From NCBI RefSeq assembly GCF_029227915.1, contig NC_079880.1, forward strand, positions 31,243,501 to 31,307,500: a stretch of DNA of 64,000 nucleotides. The letters run 5' to 3'. Every line of letters begins with the position of its first letter. Positions within the stretch are counted from its first letter, which is position 1. Below are positions 12,301-22,879 of this stretch, piece after piece. The notes below the pieces were generated by a model, which made no database searches, had not been told where the DNA came from, and worked only from the letters and a program-made list of their open reading frames with translations. This DNA comes from Hydractinia symbiolongicarpus (taxonomy: Eukaryota > Cnidaria > Hydrozoa > Anthoathecata > Hydractiniidae). A program made the position numbers and the translations under genes.

Positions 12301-13433
12301 GTAAGTAGAACATGTTGAAAGTTGAATAATTTTGATAGATGTTGTAAGTAGAACATGTTGAAAGTTGATGAATTTTGATAGATGTTGTAAGTAGAACATG
12401 TTGAAAGTTGATGAATTTTGATAGATGTTGTAAGTAAAACATGTTGAAAGTTGATGAATTTTGATAGATGTTGTAAGTAGAACATGTGGAAAGTTGATGA
12501 ATTTTGATAGATGTTGTAAGTAGAACATGTTGAAAGTTGATGAATTTTGATAGATGTTGTAAGTAGAACATGTCGAAAGTTGATGAATTTTGATAGATGT
12601 TGTAAGTAGAACATGTGGAAAGTTGATAAATTTTGATAGATGTCGAAATGGATTTTTAGGAGCTATAAAGAAATATTCACATAAATAGGGTAAATTTTGT
12701 TTATTTAAACTTGGTGAGTAAAAAATTACTTTAATTCTGTATTTGAGCTCCACAATGCAGGCTTACAAATTTTAGTTACACAAAAAAATCAAAAACAAGA
12801 CAAAAGTTGAAGAACGTGATGGTTGTGAATTGAATAACTTGATTTGAAGTGTTTGTTCATCGTCCTTTTGTTTTAGGTTGATTGCGTATTAGATTCAGAA
12901 TTCTGTTCAAAGTATAAGGTAATTTTTGAAAATATGTAATCCAGATGCAATAGTTGCTGTGGCGATAATAATGTATTTGTTTATCGTTGGTAAAATTAAG
13001 TATTAGCTTTAACCTCGGGCATAATAGATTGAAAAGGACGGCGGAATTTTAAAGATATTAACCGCAAGCGATTAAGAACGCAGTTTCTGTCTCCGAACTT
13101 GATAATGTTCACGGCTGACTTAGGACTTAATATCCAAAAAAGTGCTGATTTTTTAGGATTTTTTGTGTAAAAGCTTTAAGGTCCGGCTTGCTCTACCGCG
13201 TTAACGAAAATATTTAAGATGTTACCTTTATAAAAGGTGATATCATAAAATGATCCACAGTTGTTTTATATATTTAGATTACATCATTTCCTTCCATTAT
13301 GTACATCATGCAAGATGAAAAGGATTTCCTGTTATACGAAGGCGATCTAGCAGTAACACCGCTGGTGAAATTTGCTATCGATCCCTACGATATCAGCAAC
13401 GAGAAAAAGAAGGATGGAAAAGTAGAGCTGTAG
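322..13433 (+). CDS. TXNDC5: TXNDC5-like PDI-family gene (3' part, multi-exon)
   Basis: Thioredoxin-domain ER oxidoreductase, expected to form or isomerise disulfides in secretory proteins. Exons inferred from GT-AG sites and frame: 322-450, 1161-1300, 1977-2061, 2244-2330, 2584-2733, 7740-7823, 11748-11835, 12877-12918, 13278-13433 (stop TAG 13431-13433). The first exon completes an upstream domain (YKGNRNI). The second to fifth encode a full domain with active site WCPHC split by a phase-2 intron inside the Trp codon, followed by VDCTAE and a cis-Pro segment (AYPSLNLYKNG). The last exons encode a second domain with VDCVLD and SFPSI but no CxxC. The protein ends in KVEL, a plausible KDEL-type ER retrieval signal. 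Exon 7740-7823 ends in phase 0 whereas exon 11748 needs 2 bases from upstream, so at least one exon between them is unidentified. The 5' end lies outside the window. TXNDC5 is favoured over other PDIs by the VDCTA and RDL...FVES segments, but orthology is not proven. Confidence 0.78.
2764..2842. repeat. 25-bp tandem repeat at LINE left junction
   Basis: About three copies of a 25-bp unit (core AATAATTTTGTGCGAA) lie immediately left of the LINE. A further copy lies at about 6232-6268, immediately right of it. The pattern fits a LINE inserted into, or duplicating, this intronic repeat as its target site. Confidence 0.7.
2843..6231 (+). mobile_element. RTE-like non-LTR retrotransposon in a TXNDC5-like intron
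   Basis: A nearly complete LINE lies in sense orientation inside the intron between the exons ending at 2733 and starting at 7740. It encodes an apurinic-type endonuclease and a reverse transcriptase. It ends in a short (GAT/ATG)n-rich tail (GAATGATGATGAATGATGAT), the microsatellite-type 3' end known for RTE and related LINEs rather than a poly(A) tail. The same 25-bp repeat unit flanks both ends. The RTE-like label rests on the CFDP2/BovB-like endonuclease and the tail; a phylogeny would be needed to fix the clade. Confidence 0.82.
3039..6204 (+). pseudogene. LINE endonuclease-reverse transcriptase ORF, frameshifted
   Basis: The endonuclease starts near 3170 (VNVGTLRGRAGEVVEML, VQEVRWRG) and continues in another frame after about 3385 with VDGDFNGHVG, TQIDYFLV and QHRLLV, the usual metal and phosphate-binding motifs. 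The reverse transcriptase follows: FVDLEKAFDRIPR (motif A), HQGSVLSPLLF (motif B) and YADDLVLI (motif C) at about 4960-5255. A C-terminal part at 5389-6204 contains a CxxC...CxxC...HxxC knuckle (CQTCKHWVHKKC) and ends near GRPRKTW and HASMENRR. Breaks lie near 3385, 4500, 4812 and 5308, so the copy is dead. Its reading frames are unrelated to the host gene's exons. Confidence 0.85.
7389..7410. repeat. Poly(C) tract
   Basis: An uninterrupted run of about 20 C in an AT-rich intron. A similar C run lies near 20090-20110 in an unrelated position. Confidence 0.9.
8028..8480. repeat. Four-copy 107-126-bp tandem repeat in intron
   Basis: Four diverged copies begin near 8028, 8154, 8280 and 8387. 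Each carries a GACATTTAGGTGA segment, CATCATGTTCAGCATACTTT, a poly-T stretch, TTTTGTCGAAAATAA and CAATTTTGGCCT. It is noncoding and lies between TXNDC5-like exons. Confidence 0.8.
8636..8685 (-). repeat. tRNA-like 3' half (possible SINE head fragment)
   Basis: On the minus strand this reads as an anticodon-arm-like region, a perfect B-box (GTTCGAATCTC) and a 3' acceptor-like strand. No A-box or 5' acceptor is seen, so it is not an intact tRNA gene. It adjoins the Helitron array. Confidence 0.4.
8760..11478 (-). mobile_element. Head-to-tail Helitron array, minus strand, intronic
   Basis: Three units and a partial one, each about 570-750 bp, are repeated in the same orientation. Boundaries lie near 9422, 9993 and 10725. 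Read on the minus strand, each unit begins TCTATATAATAATACG or TCTCTTATAATAATACG and ends with the hairpin GTGGA-TTTT-TCCAC, then about 11 bp and CTAGT. That is the Helitron 3' signature (hairpin plus CTRRT); unit 2 has lost its CTAGT. No Rep/helicase is present, so these are non-autonomous. The array holds at least a dozen TGACGTCA palindromes. Helitron identity is inferred from the termini. Confidence 0.72.
11826..12650. repeat. 43-bp minisatellite containing GTAAGT splice donors
   Basis: About 18 tandem copies of a 43-bp unit, each with GTTGTAAGTAGAACATG, start exactly at the 5' splice site after the exon ending at 11835. The first copies also repeat the exon end (ACAGCTGTT), so the array grew from the exon-intron junction. 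The reverse strand is open over long stretches only because the unit length and composition lack stops; it is not a gene. Confidence 0.93.
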
Positions 13434-15340
13434 ATTATCATTCATGAGAAACTGGAAACCTATGATTAGAAATTTTACCTATGTTCGACTTTTTGTTTAT
13501 CATTTTCTTATGGACAATTTGTGATTTTTTTACCCGACAAAGAAGTGGAAGCTTTAAATTGATATTTCGACGCACATTGAACTAAACGTTATTATTTATA
13601 CTGATAAAGATTTGTAGAATATATTTTATATTTATTCAAGTGTTTTAAAATGTCTAAAATTAAGAACATTGAATAAGTCAAAATTTTCATGCCTGTTTAA
13701 TTTCCGAATTTCCGAAAGTGCTAATATTTTTAGTAATTGATATTTAGGAATCACCTTTAGGGTCTTACCGGGTCCTAAAAAAACGTTTGTGTTACCTGAG
13801 AAAAAAAAGGATCACTTCTGTTGCAGCCATTTGTGTAAAGTCAGTATTATTCCTCTTACCATTAATACATCATCGGGCGGAGGCTTACCTTGTTGGTAAA
13901 AAATTGACAAAAAAGTTTGATACAAATTTTAAAGTCACTAACATTCACTGACATTTTTTGCGGCTTTTTTCGAAAATACTTGTCAACTGTATAAAAAATT
14001 TATATGTAAAGGAATTAACAATTCTTGTTTGTGTGCACAGTCGACTCTGTAATAAAAAGACACTTCAAAAAGCGGACGTATTCAAATTCTGATAGAAGAC
14101 ACTCTAAATAACAGACAGCAAATAGTGGTCAGTCTTGTTCACGAAACGAACTTTGCTACCGGGAATTCTCTCAAATTAGCGAATAGGAAAAAAAAAGATT
14201 TTTATAAATAAAATACACAGTTATATTTATGGCATCATTTTTCCCCATGTTCTCAGATAAATGGACCGTGGGCCAAACTAAAGCGAGAAAACGAGGACCT
14301 CAAAATAGCGGACACTTTTATTTGTGCACAAAAATTGATAGCACCAAAAGTTCTGCTATGTATAACACTTTCAACATGAACCAAAATATCAAAACTTAAA
14401 ATCTTGACAAAAATTAGAGTCGATGAAAACGGTGGTCGGTAAAAAAAGTCCTGCTCTACGTGTTAAATCTTTGAAAGTAATCAATAAACTACAGCAAAAA
14501 AATATAAGGTAAGAAATAGCTTTTTTGATACCTTTAACCAGTCAGATTGATAATAGTGAAAAATTATGTTGTGTTGAGCTGTTACTTACTAGCTAGTTAT
14601 AGAAAAGCTAGCAGCTACAATCCTCCATAGAATACGTTGAGATAGGGTGGCAAATTTCCAGTTCAACGCTACAATAAATATGGTGCCAGGTTCCCGTAAT
14701 TTAAACGTGTCAAAGTTGACCTGTCAATAGATGTTATTTTGTCCAAACTCTCAGAGTTCGCTAACTATTGCTTACAAAAGTATGACCATTTGTTCAACTT
14801 CCGATCCTCTGTGGACTCTGACGTGGAGAATTTCCTTAAAAAGATATTTAAGCGCTGCTTACCCATGGCGTGAGTTAATGTTTTTATGTAAAATGACCGA
14901 GTGCCATTGTCTCAATATTTTAGTAAGGAGTTATAACTATCAGAACATTCAACAGACAGATGGTTCTTTCTATGTAATGGTTAGCCAACTGAAATTAGTC
15001 CTTCTCTTGATTGAAAAAAACCCCTTTTTCTAACCCTATTTATACTGGCGTATAATACAAAAGTTTGTTTTACGTACAGCCAGCAAAAGCAGCTTAAACA
15101 AAAAGAAGATTAAGAAAACATTTGCTACCTATATATTACCTTATTTCGTATTTTTTCAGGAATACCGAGTATAGGCACTGAAGCTAATGTGATTAGTTTT
15201 TGCCCATTTTTGGCTTTTTCATAAAACTTTGTGTTATGTATAACGGCCGACCTGAAAAAAATAACATTTAAAAAATGTACAGGAGCTCTCAACGGATTAC
15301 ACTTACCCATAAATTTGATTTGTATATACTTGCTACATTA
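13434..15340. other. No gene seen; 3' flank of TXNDC5-like gene
   Basis: Contains the 3' UTR of the TXNDC5-like gene, whose polyadenylation site is not clear. An AATAAA lies near 14207, rather far downstream. The rest is AT-rich DNA with only short uninformative open frames. Confidence 0.5.
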
Positions 15341-15343
15341 TTT

Positions 15344-18262
15344 TTAGTTTGGTCAGCTGCTCTGTCCCCTGGGGTTATAAGGAACAAATGACCAAGCTAG
15401 GTACATCAAAATGGCCCTCATATTCACCCATGGATAACAAGATAGAACATTTAAGACAAAAAAAATGAATGTAGTGACAATCAAAAAAAAAAGGGAACCT
15501 ACTGAAATTTGCAGGGACTTCACAAGTCAGCTATACCCTAAATGTCCCCAAATGGGCTTACAAACTTACCTACGGAGAACAAAATTTAAATTTTGCTGGG
15601 CAGTTCTATAACCTTTTTTCGATAAGGCTCGACTCGAATTTCAATTGAGTCATATGCCCGTTTACGCTTAAGATTCGGTAGAATGTAAAAAGAAATTTCT
15701 TTTTCTGTATGTAAAAACGAAGGATCTTTAGGTTTTCTTTGAAAAACAATACCAACTGTATCGTGGAGGGTGTCTTTCCCATTCAACGTTTTAACAAACC
15801 TATCGAAATTATTCCACGCTGCACCAGGTCCTGATCCTCTAAATGGTTTCAACCCATATTGCAATATTTTGCCTTTTCTTTTTGCTCCAATTATTAACGC
15901 TGTTTAAACCTCCGCTATCGTATGGTAACTTGCGCAGTAACCAAGTCTGTTCATGATTTCAACGATTTTATCGACTACCTGTAAGACATTTTTAAGGAGT
16001 TTTCAAGCTCTAGATGCTTCCTTGCTTTCTTTTTTCCAGATGTTGCATTAAAAACAATGTCTTGTATGACAAATTTTTTTTTTTTTTTTAATTCCTCTAA
16101 CACGGAAAGCACAAATGAAAAACAAGTGTTTTTTGCACATTGTTGATCTTATCCATTTTAGGCGTTTTTCCAAAATGCTTTATCAGTTTCTCTTGTAAGT
16201 TAGTCGCCGTTGAAGTAGAATACTTAAACTCCTCTTCTCCATCTCGGATAAGAAACTGATACATTTGTAGTATATCTTTTAAAATATATACTTGCTTGCT
16301 AATTATGATTGCCTCGTTTGTGTGACTATCAAGAGAATTATAACAATCTTTCTCGTTCTTTAGTACTCCCTGCACTTCTTATCAGCCAATCTGATGCATT
16401 CGGCCTCTTTTTGGTATTTGACTCTGCAAGGGTCTTTATGCCTAACTTCTTTTAAAACAAAGTGCACGTAAGTTATTTTCCTCAGTATCGCCTCATTATT
16501 TTCCATTGTGTAAATTTCTCGATATTGTTTTCTATCTCATTGGATGCTGCAGTTTTTAAATCGAGCGTCTTACCACCTGATCTCTTTCTGGATTGGTTAC
16601 GAAAAATACATACAGGCTTAAAGATACCGTTTGAGGATGATATAATAGAGCTTCTTTGACAACTTCATCTTGACATTGATACCGGCTTCGTGGTGACGTG
16701 CTCTTCTTCTTCTTCCTCACATCTGTGTTTTTTTGGTAGAGAAACAAATTTTCGATAGCAGTTCATATGATAACTACTTTTGTTGTGGACTACGCTTTTC
16801 AATATTTTGTCTCCATGTTTTAGATTCGCATCCTTTTTCTAAAGCATTACGGCATCTCACAAGACCTTTTTCGCTAAATGAAATGATTGGTTCAACGGTT
16901 TAAAATTGCAGGCAGCATTTTTTCTCTCAAAAGTTGTAACGTAAAATCTTAGATTATGCTATCGACTTTCACTAAAGTCTGTCTTGTAAACACCGATTAA
17001 AGAAATTAATATCGAAGATTACATCTAAAGACAATGCAAACTATTTAGGAATGAACCTTTTATCTCCTTCCTACGACGTTTATTTCCTTGTAAATACCCT
17101 GAAATGGAATGCAAAAAAGTTAACCAACCTACAGACACAGTATTGACGACTTTCTTTATTTCCACGTTGCTTGTCTCCTCGTTATCTACATAAATAAGAG
17201 TTATTGCAAAATTTGAATTTAAAATTAGCTTGAAAAATTTCTAAAAGAAAAAACACGTTCATCTTATTGTCGTCTCCACCTTGATTTCTTCTCTTGCTGA
17301 TGCTTTTTTCCGCCTCTAACAATTGTTCACGTTGCTAAATATAGCGAAATATATAAATCAAAATATTGAAATCTCAATTTCAATTTTAAATTTCCAAATT
17401 TCCACGGTTCCAAATTTAAATGAGATAACATCAACAAAGATTAGATAAAACTAAACAATCTCACCATCAACAAATCAATAAAACCATTATGCCATACAAA
17501 TAATAGTTCCATATCCAGAATTTGTAATCATAACTAACACCAGAATTGTGTTTATAAAACGAAAACATTCACATAAATCCTGCTAAATTCAATTAATGTC
17601 TTTTTGAATTTTTTTTTTAACGGAAATGAAAACTGACTGTTTCTAATGCACCCGTCGCCCCTGTTATAGAAAATATGATTATAAATAATAAATTTGTAAG
17701 GTTTAATGCAATAATTTTCCGGCCAAGGTTTAGCGATTCACTATAGCGCTTTAGAGACCAGGACCAAAAAAGGCAGCTGACTAGGGGAAAGCCTCGATTT
17801 TTAAGGTACATTTTGCGTATTCTAATTCACAACAGCTGTAGGGACACGTGTGACAAATTTTAGCCATGCTTCTAATGAGTGATTTTGTGACCCACTTTAG
17901 AGCTTCTGAGATCAGGACCAAAGAGGTCGGCTGACCATGGGTGAGCCCTGACTTTTAATGTAAGTTTTTGCGTGGTTTGACTCCTCAAATGTTATAAGAC
18001 TGCCCTGCAAAATTTTAATTTTGTTCTCCATGGGTAAGTTTGTGAGTCAATTTGGGAACATTTAGGGTTTAGCTGACTTAGCGAAGTCTCCGCAAATTTC
18101 AGTTAGTTCTCTCCTTTTTGGTTGTTAATACATTTATTTGTTTTGCCTCAAATTTTCTATCTTGTTCTCCATGGGTGAATTTAAGGGCTATTTCAGACTA
18201 CTTGGTTGGTTCATTTGTTTCTTATAGCCACGGAAGCAGACCAGTTGACCAAGCTTAAAATG
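15344..18262. mobile_element. Inverted-repeat DNA element with decayed genes
   Basis: The left arm (about 15344-15600) and the right arm (about 17990-18262) are inverted copies of each other. Shared landmarks are CCATGGGTGAAT, TCTATCTTGTT, and a block with GGGAACATTTAGGG on the right matching its complement on the left. The right arm continues inward with two or three diverged copies of a roughly 185-bp subrepeat (each with GACCAGGACCAAA or similar). Between the arms are short minus-strand open frames at 15586-15864, with GSGPGAAWNNFDRF and KDTLHDTVGIVFQ, and at 16097-16375. They look like pieces of a transposon-associated protein that I cannot name. The superfamily is unresolved. Confidence 0.5.
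15586..16375 (-). pseudogene. Decayed protein of unknown function in IR element
   Basis: Two minus-strand fragments, separated by frame breaks and stops, may belong to one protein. The N-terminal piece (16097-16375) is rich in charged residues (DGEEEFKYSTS). The C-terminal piece (15586-15864) carries GSGPGAAWNNFDRFVKTL and DTLHDTVGIVFQ. No catalytic motif is visible. Its position between inverted repeats suggests a role in mobility, but that is inference. Confidence 0.4.
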
Positions 18263-19880
18263 ATGTAGCATGCATATCAATTTCGGTCAAGAAATTTTTG
18301 TTCCTTATTGTTAAGTGTGATCCATTGGGAGCTCTTGTACTAGGAAAACAATTTTAGCACAAACTGAATTAATCTGTTGTTGATTATTTAATTATTGACT
18401 TTTGAGTAAATTCCTCAAACTTGAATTTCATTTTGAAAAGTGTGATTTTGAAAGTTAAAGTTGCAATTTTTAGATGTATTGTGAAGAAACTGATTTGACA
18501 AATCCAAAAAGTTGTTAGGCGTCCAAATGTCTAACTTTTGAAAAATCGAATTCGAATAATTGGATTCAGCTAGTTAAAACAAAAAAGAAAGGAAAAAGCT
18601 ATCACATTTTTTGAATTTATATAAATTCAATTCAACAAAATGGATTGCGTATCCCCTGTTTTAAATAATGAGAGAAAAAATCCAATTCACCTTATTGTAG
18701 CAGACATGGTTGCACTTTCTCAAGCCCATTTGGTGAGATTCAAAAGTGCAATATATTCTGGTCTAATGGAATTGTTCAAGTACGGAAAATATTTTATTAC
18801 TCTTAGTTTGGACAAGTTTAAGAATTCTCAAGAAATTCAAAAGTTGTTTACACGAGGCTGAATGCACCACAAAAAAAACGTCTCCTTTAGCTTTTGTAAT
18901 TAACTTCACAAGCAAAAAATTGCTCACGTGAAATGCAATTTACCTGTCTTACGTTGACAAACTTGTGTCTTATGTGGGCAATATATATGTTGTTTGCGAT
19001 CGCAAGCTCCCATAAACGAATAACAGTAAAATTAAGAGAGAATATGAAAACAAACCCCCGTGTAAGTTCAAGCTACATCTAGCTTTAAAAAAAGCCACGT
19101 TAAAAAATACTTGCCGACGTGACCACCAGACCTTTATACTGTACAAAGAGAGCGAAGGAAACTGGACATCAATGCAAATATCTTGTGACCAGTTGGTCCT
19201 TTTAGTTAAATCTTACTTCACCTTGTTACCTTTTGTTACACATTTCTGACGAGGAAAGGTGGATATTTAGGCACCAGGCCTTTTATACTGTGCGTAGTTG
19301 AAACGTTGAAAACCTTTTTTTTTTCAGAAGAATGGGCTCCGACTTTTAGAATCAAACTTATTCCTTTTAAAAGAGTAGCAAGTATAAATAAAGGCTAATA
19401 AGTTGGAACGTTGATAAACATTCTTTTGGAAAAAGGAATGCCTTGAGCTCTCCTATACTGTATTTATTCTGTTATAAGTTTGTTATCACATTCGTCTGAA
19501 AACCAATCATCCAAATTTTCTCAAATAAAGATTAAGTTTTAAAGTTTGTAAAGCGTATTTTAGACTCCTCTGGGAATATAAAATACCACCGATCCTGAAT
19601 TAAAAGCGTACAAAATATGGCATCAAGAAAGCATTGAAGGACAATGGATTTGATAGGAATATAAAATTCAAAGTTGCTCTGTTGGACAAGGTTACTGTAG
19701 TTGCTGCAAAATTAGTAATGTTGAGACACCAAAAACACACGTTTTGATGTAATACTACGGCAAAAGTTTTGTATTGTTAGTACAGTTTAGAAAGGGTGTC
19801 AGAAATACATTACGCACGTAAAAACTGTGTTATTGTTTATTTGGTATAAGAAATGTTTACAATTCCTAAGAAAACCTGTC
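18263..19880. other. No gene seen
   Basis: AT-rich sequence with one short open frame (18640-18861, 73 codons) that has no recognisable motif. No repeat with an internal partner was noticed. Confidence 0.5.
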
Positions 19881-20040
19881 AATACACAAAAACATTTTTT
19901 CGGAAATTTGTTTACAAGTTGCCTCTGTTATGCACAGCTCAAAAGGCTGATGAACAAAATGTATCGGATCATGTACTTTTGACGAACGGTTAAGGAGATG
20001 CAAAGGTTTAAAATTTTTGTTGACGTCAGCAAATTTTTTT
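19881..20040 (-). mobile_element. Helitron fragment, minus orientation
   Basis: Matches the body of the intronic Helitron units: GATCATGTACTTTTGACGAACGG, split here into ATCATGTACTTTTGACG and AACGGTTAAGGAGATG, followed by GTTGACGTCAGCAAA. It carries neither terminus and is joined to the MITE-like element that follows. Confidence 0.7.
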
Positions 20041-20054
20041 TAAACTACAAAAAT

Positions 20055-20460
20055 TTTTGCGAAGCAACCCCCTACCCCCCGTCTTTCGTACCCCCCCCCC
20101 CCCCCCCCCCGTTATTTCCCGATTTTCCGTTTGCCGGAAGCGAAAGACTGGTAAGTACACTCAAGCAATCGGAAAACGGCTATCGGCTAATTTGAATTAT
20201 CGTGTATTTTACAGACCGAACACAAATACATAGTTTATACCAAGTCCTGTCTAGCTACAGTCAGAAGAAGAAAATTCAATTCATAAAGTATTAACAAAAC
20301 TCTTTCTTTTTAAATTTTATTATACAATTTTTAAATATTTCCTAAAACTCAAGTTGCTTCTTTTTTTGTTGCATCGTGGAAATAAATTTAAGTCACCAAT
20401 CCATTCGATAATGGTGGCGACCGTTAATGCAATTGTTTTTTTTTGGAGATTAAGTTTGGC
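20055..20460 (+). mobile_element. Short MITE-like element (copy A)
   Basis: An inverted, shorter relative of the element at about 36781-38490. Shared blocks include GTCTTTCGTACCCCC, CCGTTTGCCGG, GCGAAAGACTGG, TTTATACCAAGTCCTG, a GTTGCATCGTGGAAATAAAT segment and GATAATGGTGGCGACCG. Copy A lacks more than 1 kb of the interior found in copy B, so it looks like an internal-deletion derivative. A poly(C) run sits near its left end. Confidence 0.6.
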
Positions 20461-20887
20461 TTCATCATTTTCTTTACGACCCTATGTTTTTGCATTGTGT
20501 TTAATGAGCTTACAATAATGTGGTATAGCTAAGTTATGATACGTAAAAACTACTCTTGAATGACCACATAATACACCTTAATCAAATTTCATGTTTTTCG
20601 TAACTTTTGTGTTCAGTATGGTAGATTAGTATGCGTGTCAACTGGCCAAAAAAGGTATAAGTATGAGGGCAACTTTGAACAAATTGTTAAATACAACTTT
20701 CCAAATGGAAAACAGTGCTTTCAATTCTGTTGTCTTGGCTACAAAAAGTAGTGATCTATATTTTATGGGGTTAGCCTCATTAATTCCAATAAATTTAGCC
20801 TGGCAATTTTTTTCCAGGAGGGACAACATAGACGTTCTTGAGTGTTAAAAAGCTTCTATTTGAGCTACAGAAACCATTTAAAGTTCT

Positions 20888-20975
20888 GTTCAATAAGGAA
20901 CAACTGTTATGTGGGATTGAACCCATATGAATATGAAGTGAACGCTCTACCGACTGAACTACCAATCCCCAAAAG
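20888..20975 (-). repeat. tRNA-like sequence, probable SINE head or tRNA pseudogene
   Basis: On the minus strand an A-box (TAGTTCAGTCGGTAGAGCG) and a B-box (GGTTCAATCCC) occur in the correct order. Their spacing is about 6 bp shorter than in a normal tRNA, and the acceptor strands do not pair well. A functional tRNA gene is unlikely. Confidence 0.5.
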
Positions 20976-20979
20976 AAGA

Positions 20980-22050
20980 CAACCCTCAAAGTAAACAGAG
21001 TTTACTAATTATATCAAGCATATTGTATTTAGTAAACACTTTTTGAGCACTCTGTCCCCAAAAATGATATATATTTGTAGTTTAGAATTTAGCTCTAAAT
21101 ATCGTCCCTCAAAGGTACTGGAATTTAATGTATTTAGAGACTTTACTATATATATAATATAATATACTATATAAAAATGTTTTCTGTTTCTTTTTAGATT
21201 GCGTATAATGAGAGCGAGAGATGTTATCTTTCAATACGTGAGAAGAAAGCGAAACCTCATACCGCGTTGTTATTGTTTTTCTGTCAAAAATTTGAAGTTG
21301 TTTTATAAATCTTGATAAACTTAATAAATTGTTTTCGTTTCTGTAGATTGTTTGTTTTTGTTTATTGTTTCCCGTGAGTTTTCGAAATTCATTGCAGCAG
21401 AAATCGGTTTTCATAACTAGTGCCGTTATTTTTATGTGAAAAAAAACCCACAAGCTGCTTTGTTCGCCTTCTTATCTCCGAAATCGTTAACGCAAAAGTC
21501 TCTATTATTATCTGCGTTCCGAGTATTATTTTCCGGTTGAAAGAGTGTATCTTACGATGGTCATCCCCTTAATTCATGACATTTTCGCACACTACGGATT
21601 GTACAACTCGATGTATTGCATTTCTTTCAAAATAACTTTATAAAAGTATAACTTTGCATGGATTTTTGGCGCTAAAAGCTTCATCAATGTTGGATTTACG
21701 TCGTCCAACACTGATAATATTATGATTATTATCAATATTTAATTTTATAATTCTGTGAAAAAGAGGTTTTATGAAATTTCTTAGTTATCGCTTTTGTTTA
21801 GTTTCGCGCGATCTAAATTTGTCGTACCTTCTGAAAAGAAATATTCCGCATATATATATATATATTGTATTTTTGCCAAAAAATCACTACTTTTGCACAA
21901 CGAGTTGTTGTTGTTCCGCGGTGAGCTTGTTCTGCAACCTCGTCCCCAGGGTTTTTACGTCTATGATATTCAGTTTTGGTGTATTTCCCAGATATCAGCT
22001 GCAGTAAGATGTTAGCACCTCGCCGTATTATATAAAAGAGAAACAAAAAG
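20980..22050. other. No gene seen
   Basis: AT-rich DNA with a short TA dinucleotide run near 21150 and another near 21850. Open frames are short and lack motifs. Confidence 0.5.
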
Positions 22051-22059
22051 CACTAGGGT

Positions 22060-22870
22060 CAACTATTGGCTAGTTTCAATTTTGCTTGCAACTTGCGTAA
22101 TGCTTCGCAACCCTTTTTTAATTTCTAGTTTCTTTTGAAATTCGTATACCTGTCGCCTTTATCGTATAGATCTTGAAACACCGATCAAGAAAATGTATAT
22201 GATCATATACTTTTGGCAAACGATTACAAAAATATTGTGGTTAAAAGGTTTTTTGGTGACGTCATCAACCCGTTCATCCGAGCCGGATTCAGGAACCCAG
22301 GCTTTGGAAACTTAAGTTTTTTTTTTTTTTGGAGATTTTAAATCAATATCTTATATTAAATAATTATAAACTTTACAAGTGACAAGAAAATAGCTAGCTA
22401 AACAGCAAAACAAAGTTATCCGTTTCTCAGACTGATATAGTACAGGCGATTGTGCGTAGTATAATCGAGTTTCAATATATTGAAACATAAAATTTTTAGA
22501 AAATCTCTCAGTTGACAAGTTGGCTCGTTGCATTTGATATCTCGAGACAATCAACATCTACTTTTATCAACCTTCGTTTTGTATTTCTTGATCCTCGAAT
22601 ATAGAGTATTGCTGAACGTAGTAAACAAAATGATAATTTCGTCCGAAGTCAGTTTGTAACAGTACTTTGTTCTAGATTTCTTTTTTCCGCTACTTTATGC
22701 GACAGAGTGGAGATAAAACAACTTAAACTTAAGTTGGTCCCAGGTAGGTCCTAGTTACACATGCGGTGAAAAGTAACTGACGTCACCACCTCTCTTTTCC
22801 AAGTTATTTACCCTCAAAGTTTTAAGTGCAGTGTAAATTTTTTTTTTTATCTCTTATAATAATACGCTAA
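22060..22870 (-). mobile_element. Helitron fragment split by a retroposed insertion
   Basis: The Helitron body (TATAGATCTTGAAAC, GGTGACGTCATCAACCCG) runs to 22316 and resumes at 22734 (TTGGTCCCAGGTAGGTCC, CTGACGTCACCACC). A plus-oriented 5' end of another copy (TCTCTTATAATAATACGC) starts near 22846. The left flank (TTGCGAAGCATTACGCAAGT) is shared with the flank of the copy near 26660. Confidence 0.72.
22317..22724 (-). mobile_element. Retroposed insertion with poly(A) and target duplication
   Basis: A 408-bp insert interrupts the Helitron fragment. It begins on the + strand with a run of 14 T (a poly(A) tail if read on the minus strand). It is bounded by AAACTTAAG at 22308-22316 and again at 22725-22733, a 9-bp target-site duplication. 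These are hallmarks of LINE-driven retroposition. No tRNA-type A/B boxes or long open frame were seen, so the source RNA is unknown. Confidence 0.7.
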
Positions 22871-22879
22871 GCTAAAAAC

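Noticed and set aside
11766-12753. Long minus-strand open frames of repeated NMFYLQHLSKFIN-type peptide
   Set aside because: They are translations of the 43-bp minisatellite. All three frames are open because the unit lacks stops on that strand.
14731-15033. 100-codon open frame as a host gene
   Set aside because: No domain, no splice context, and composition typical of noncoding AT-rich DNA.
20888-20975. Functional tRNA gene
   Set aside because: A and B boxes are present, but the spacing is short and the acceptor stem does not pair. Kept only as a tRNA-like repeat.
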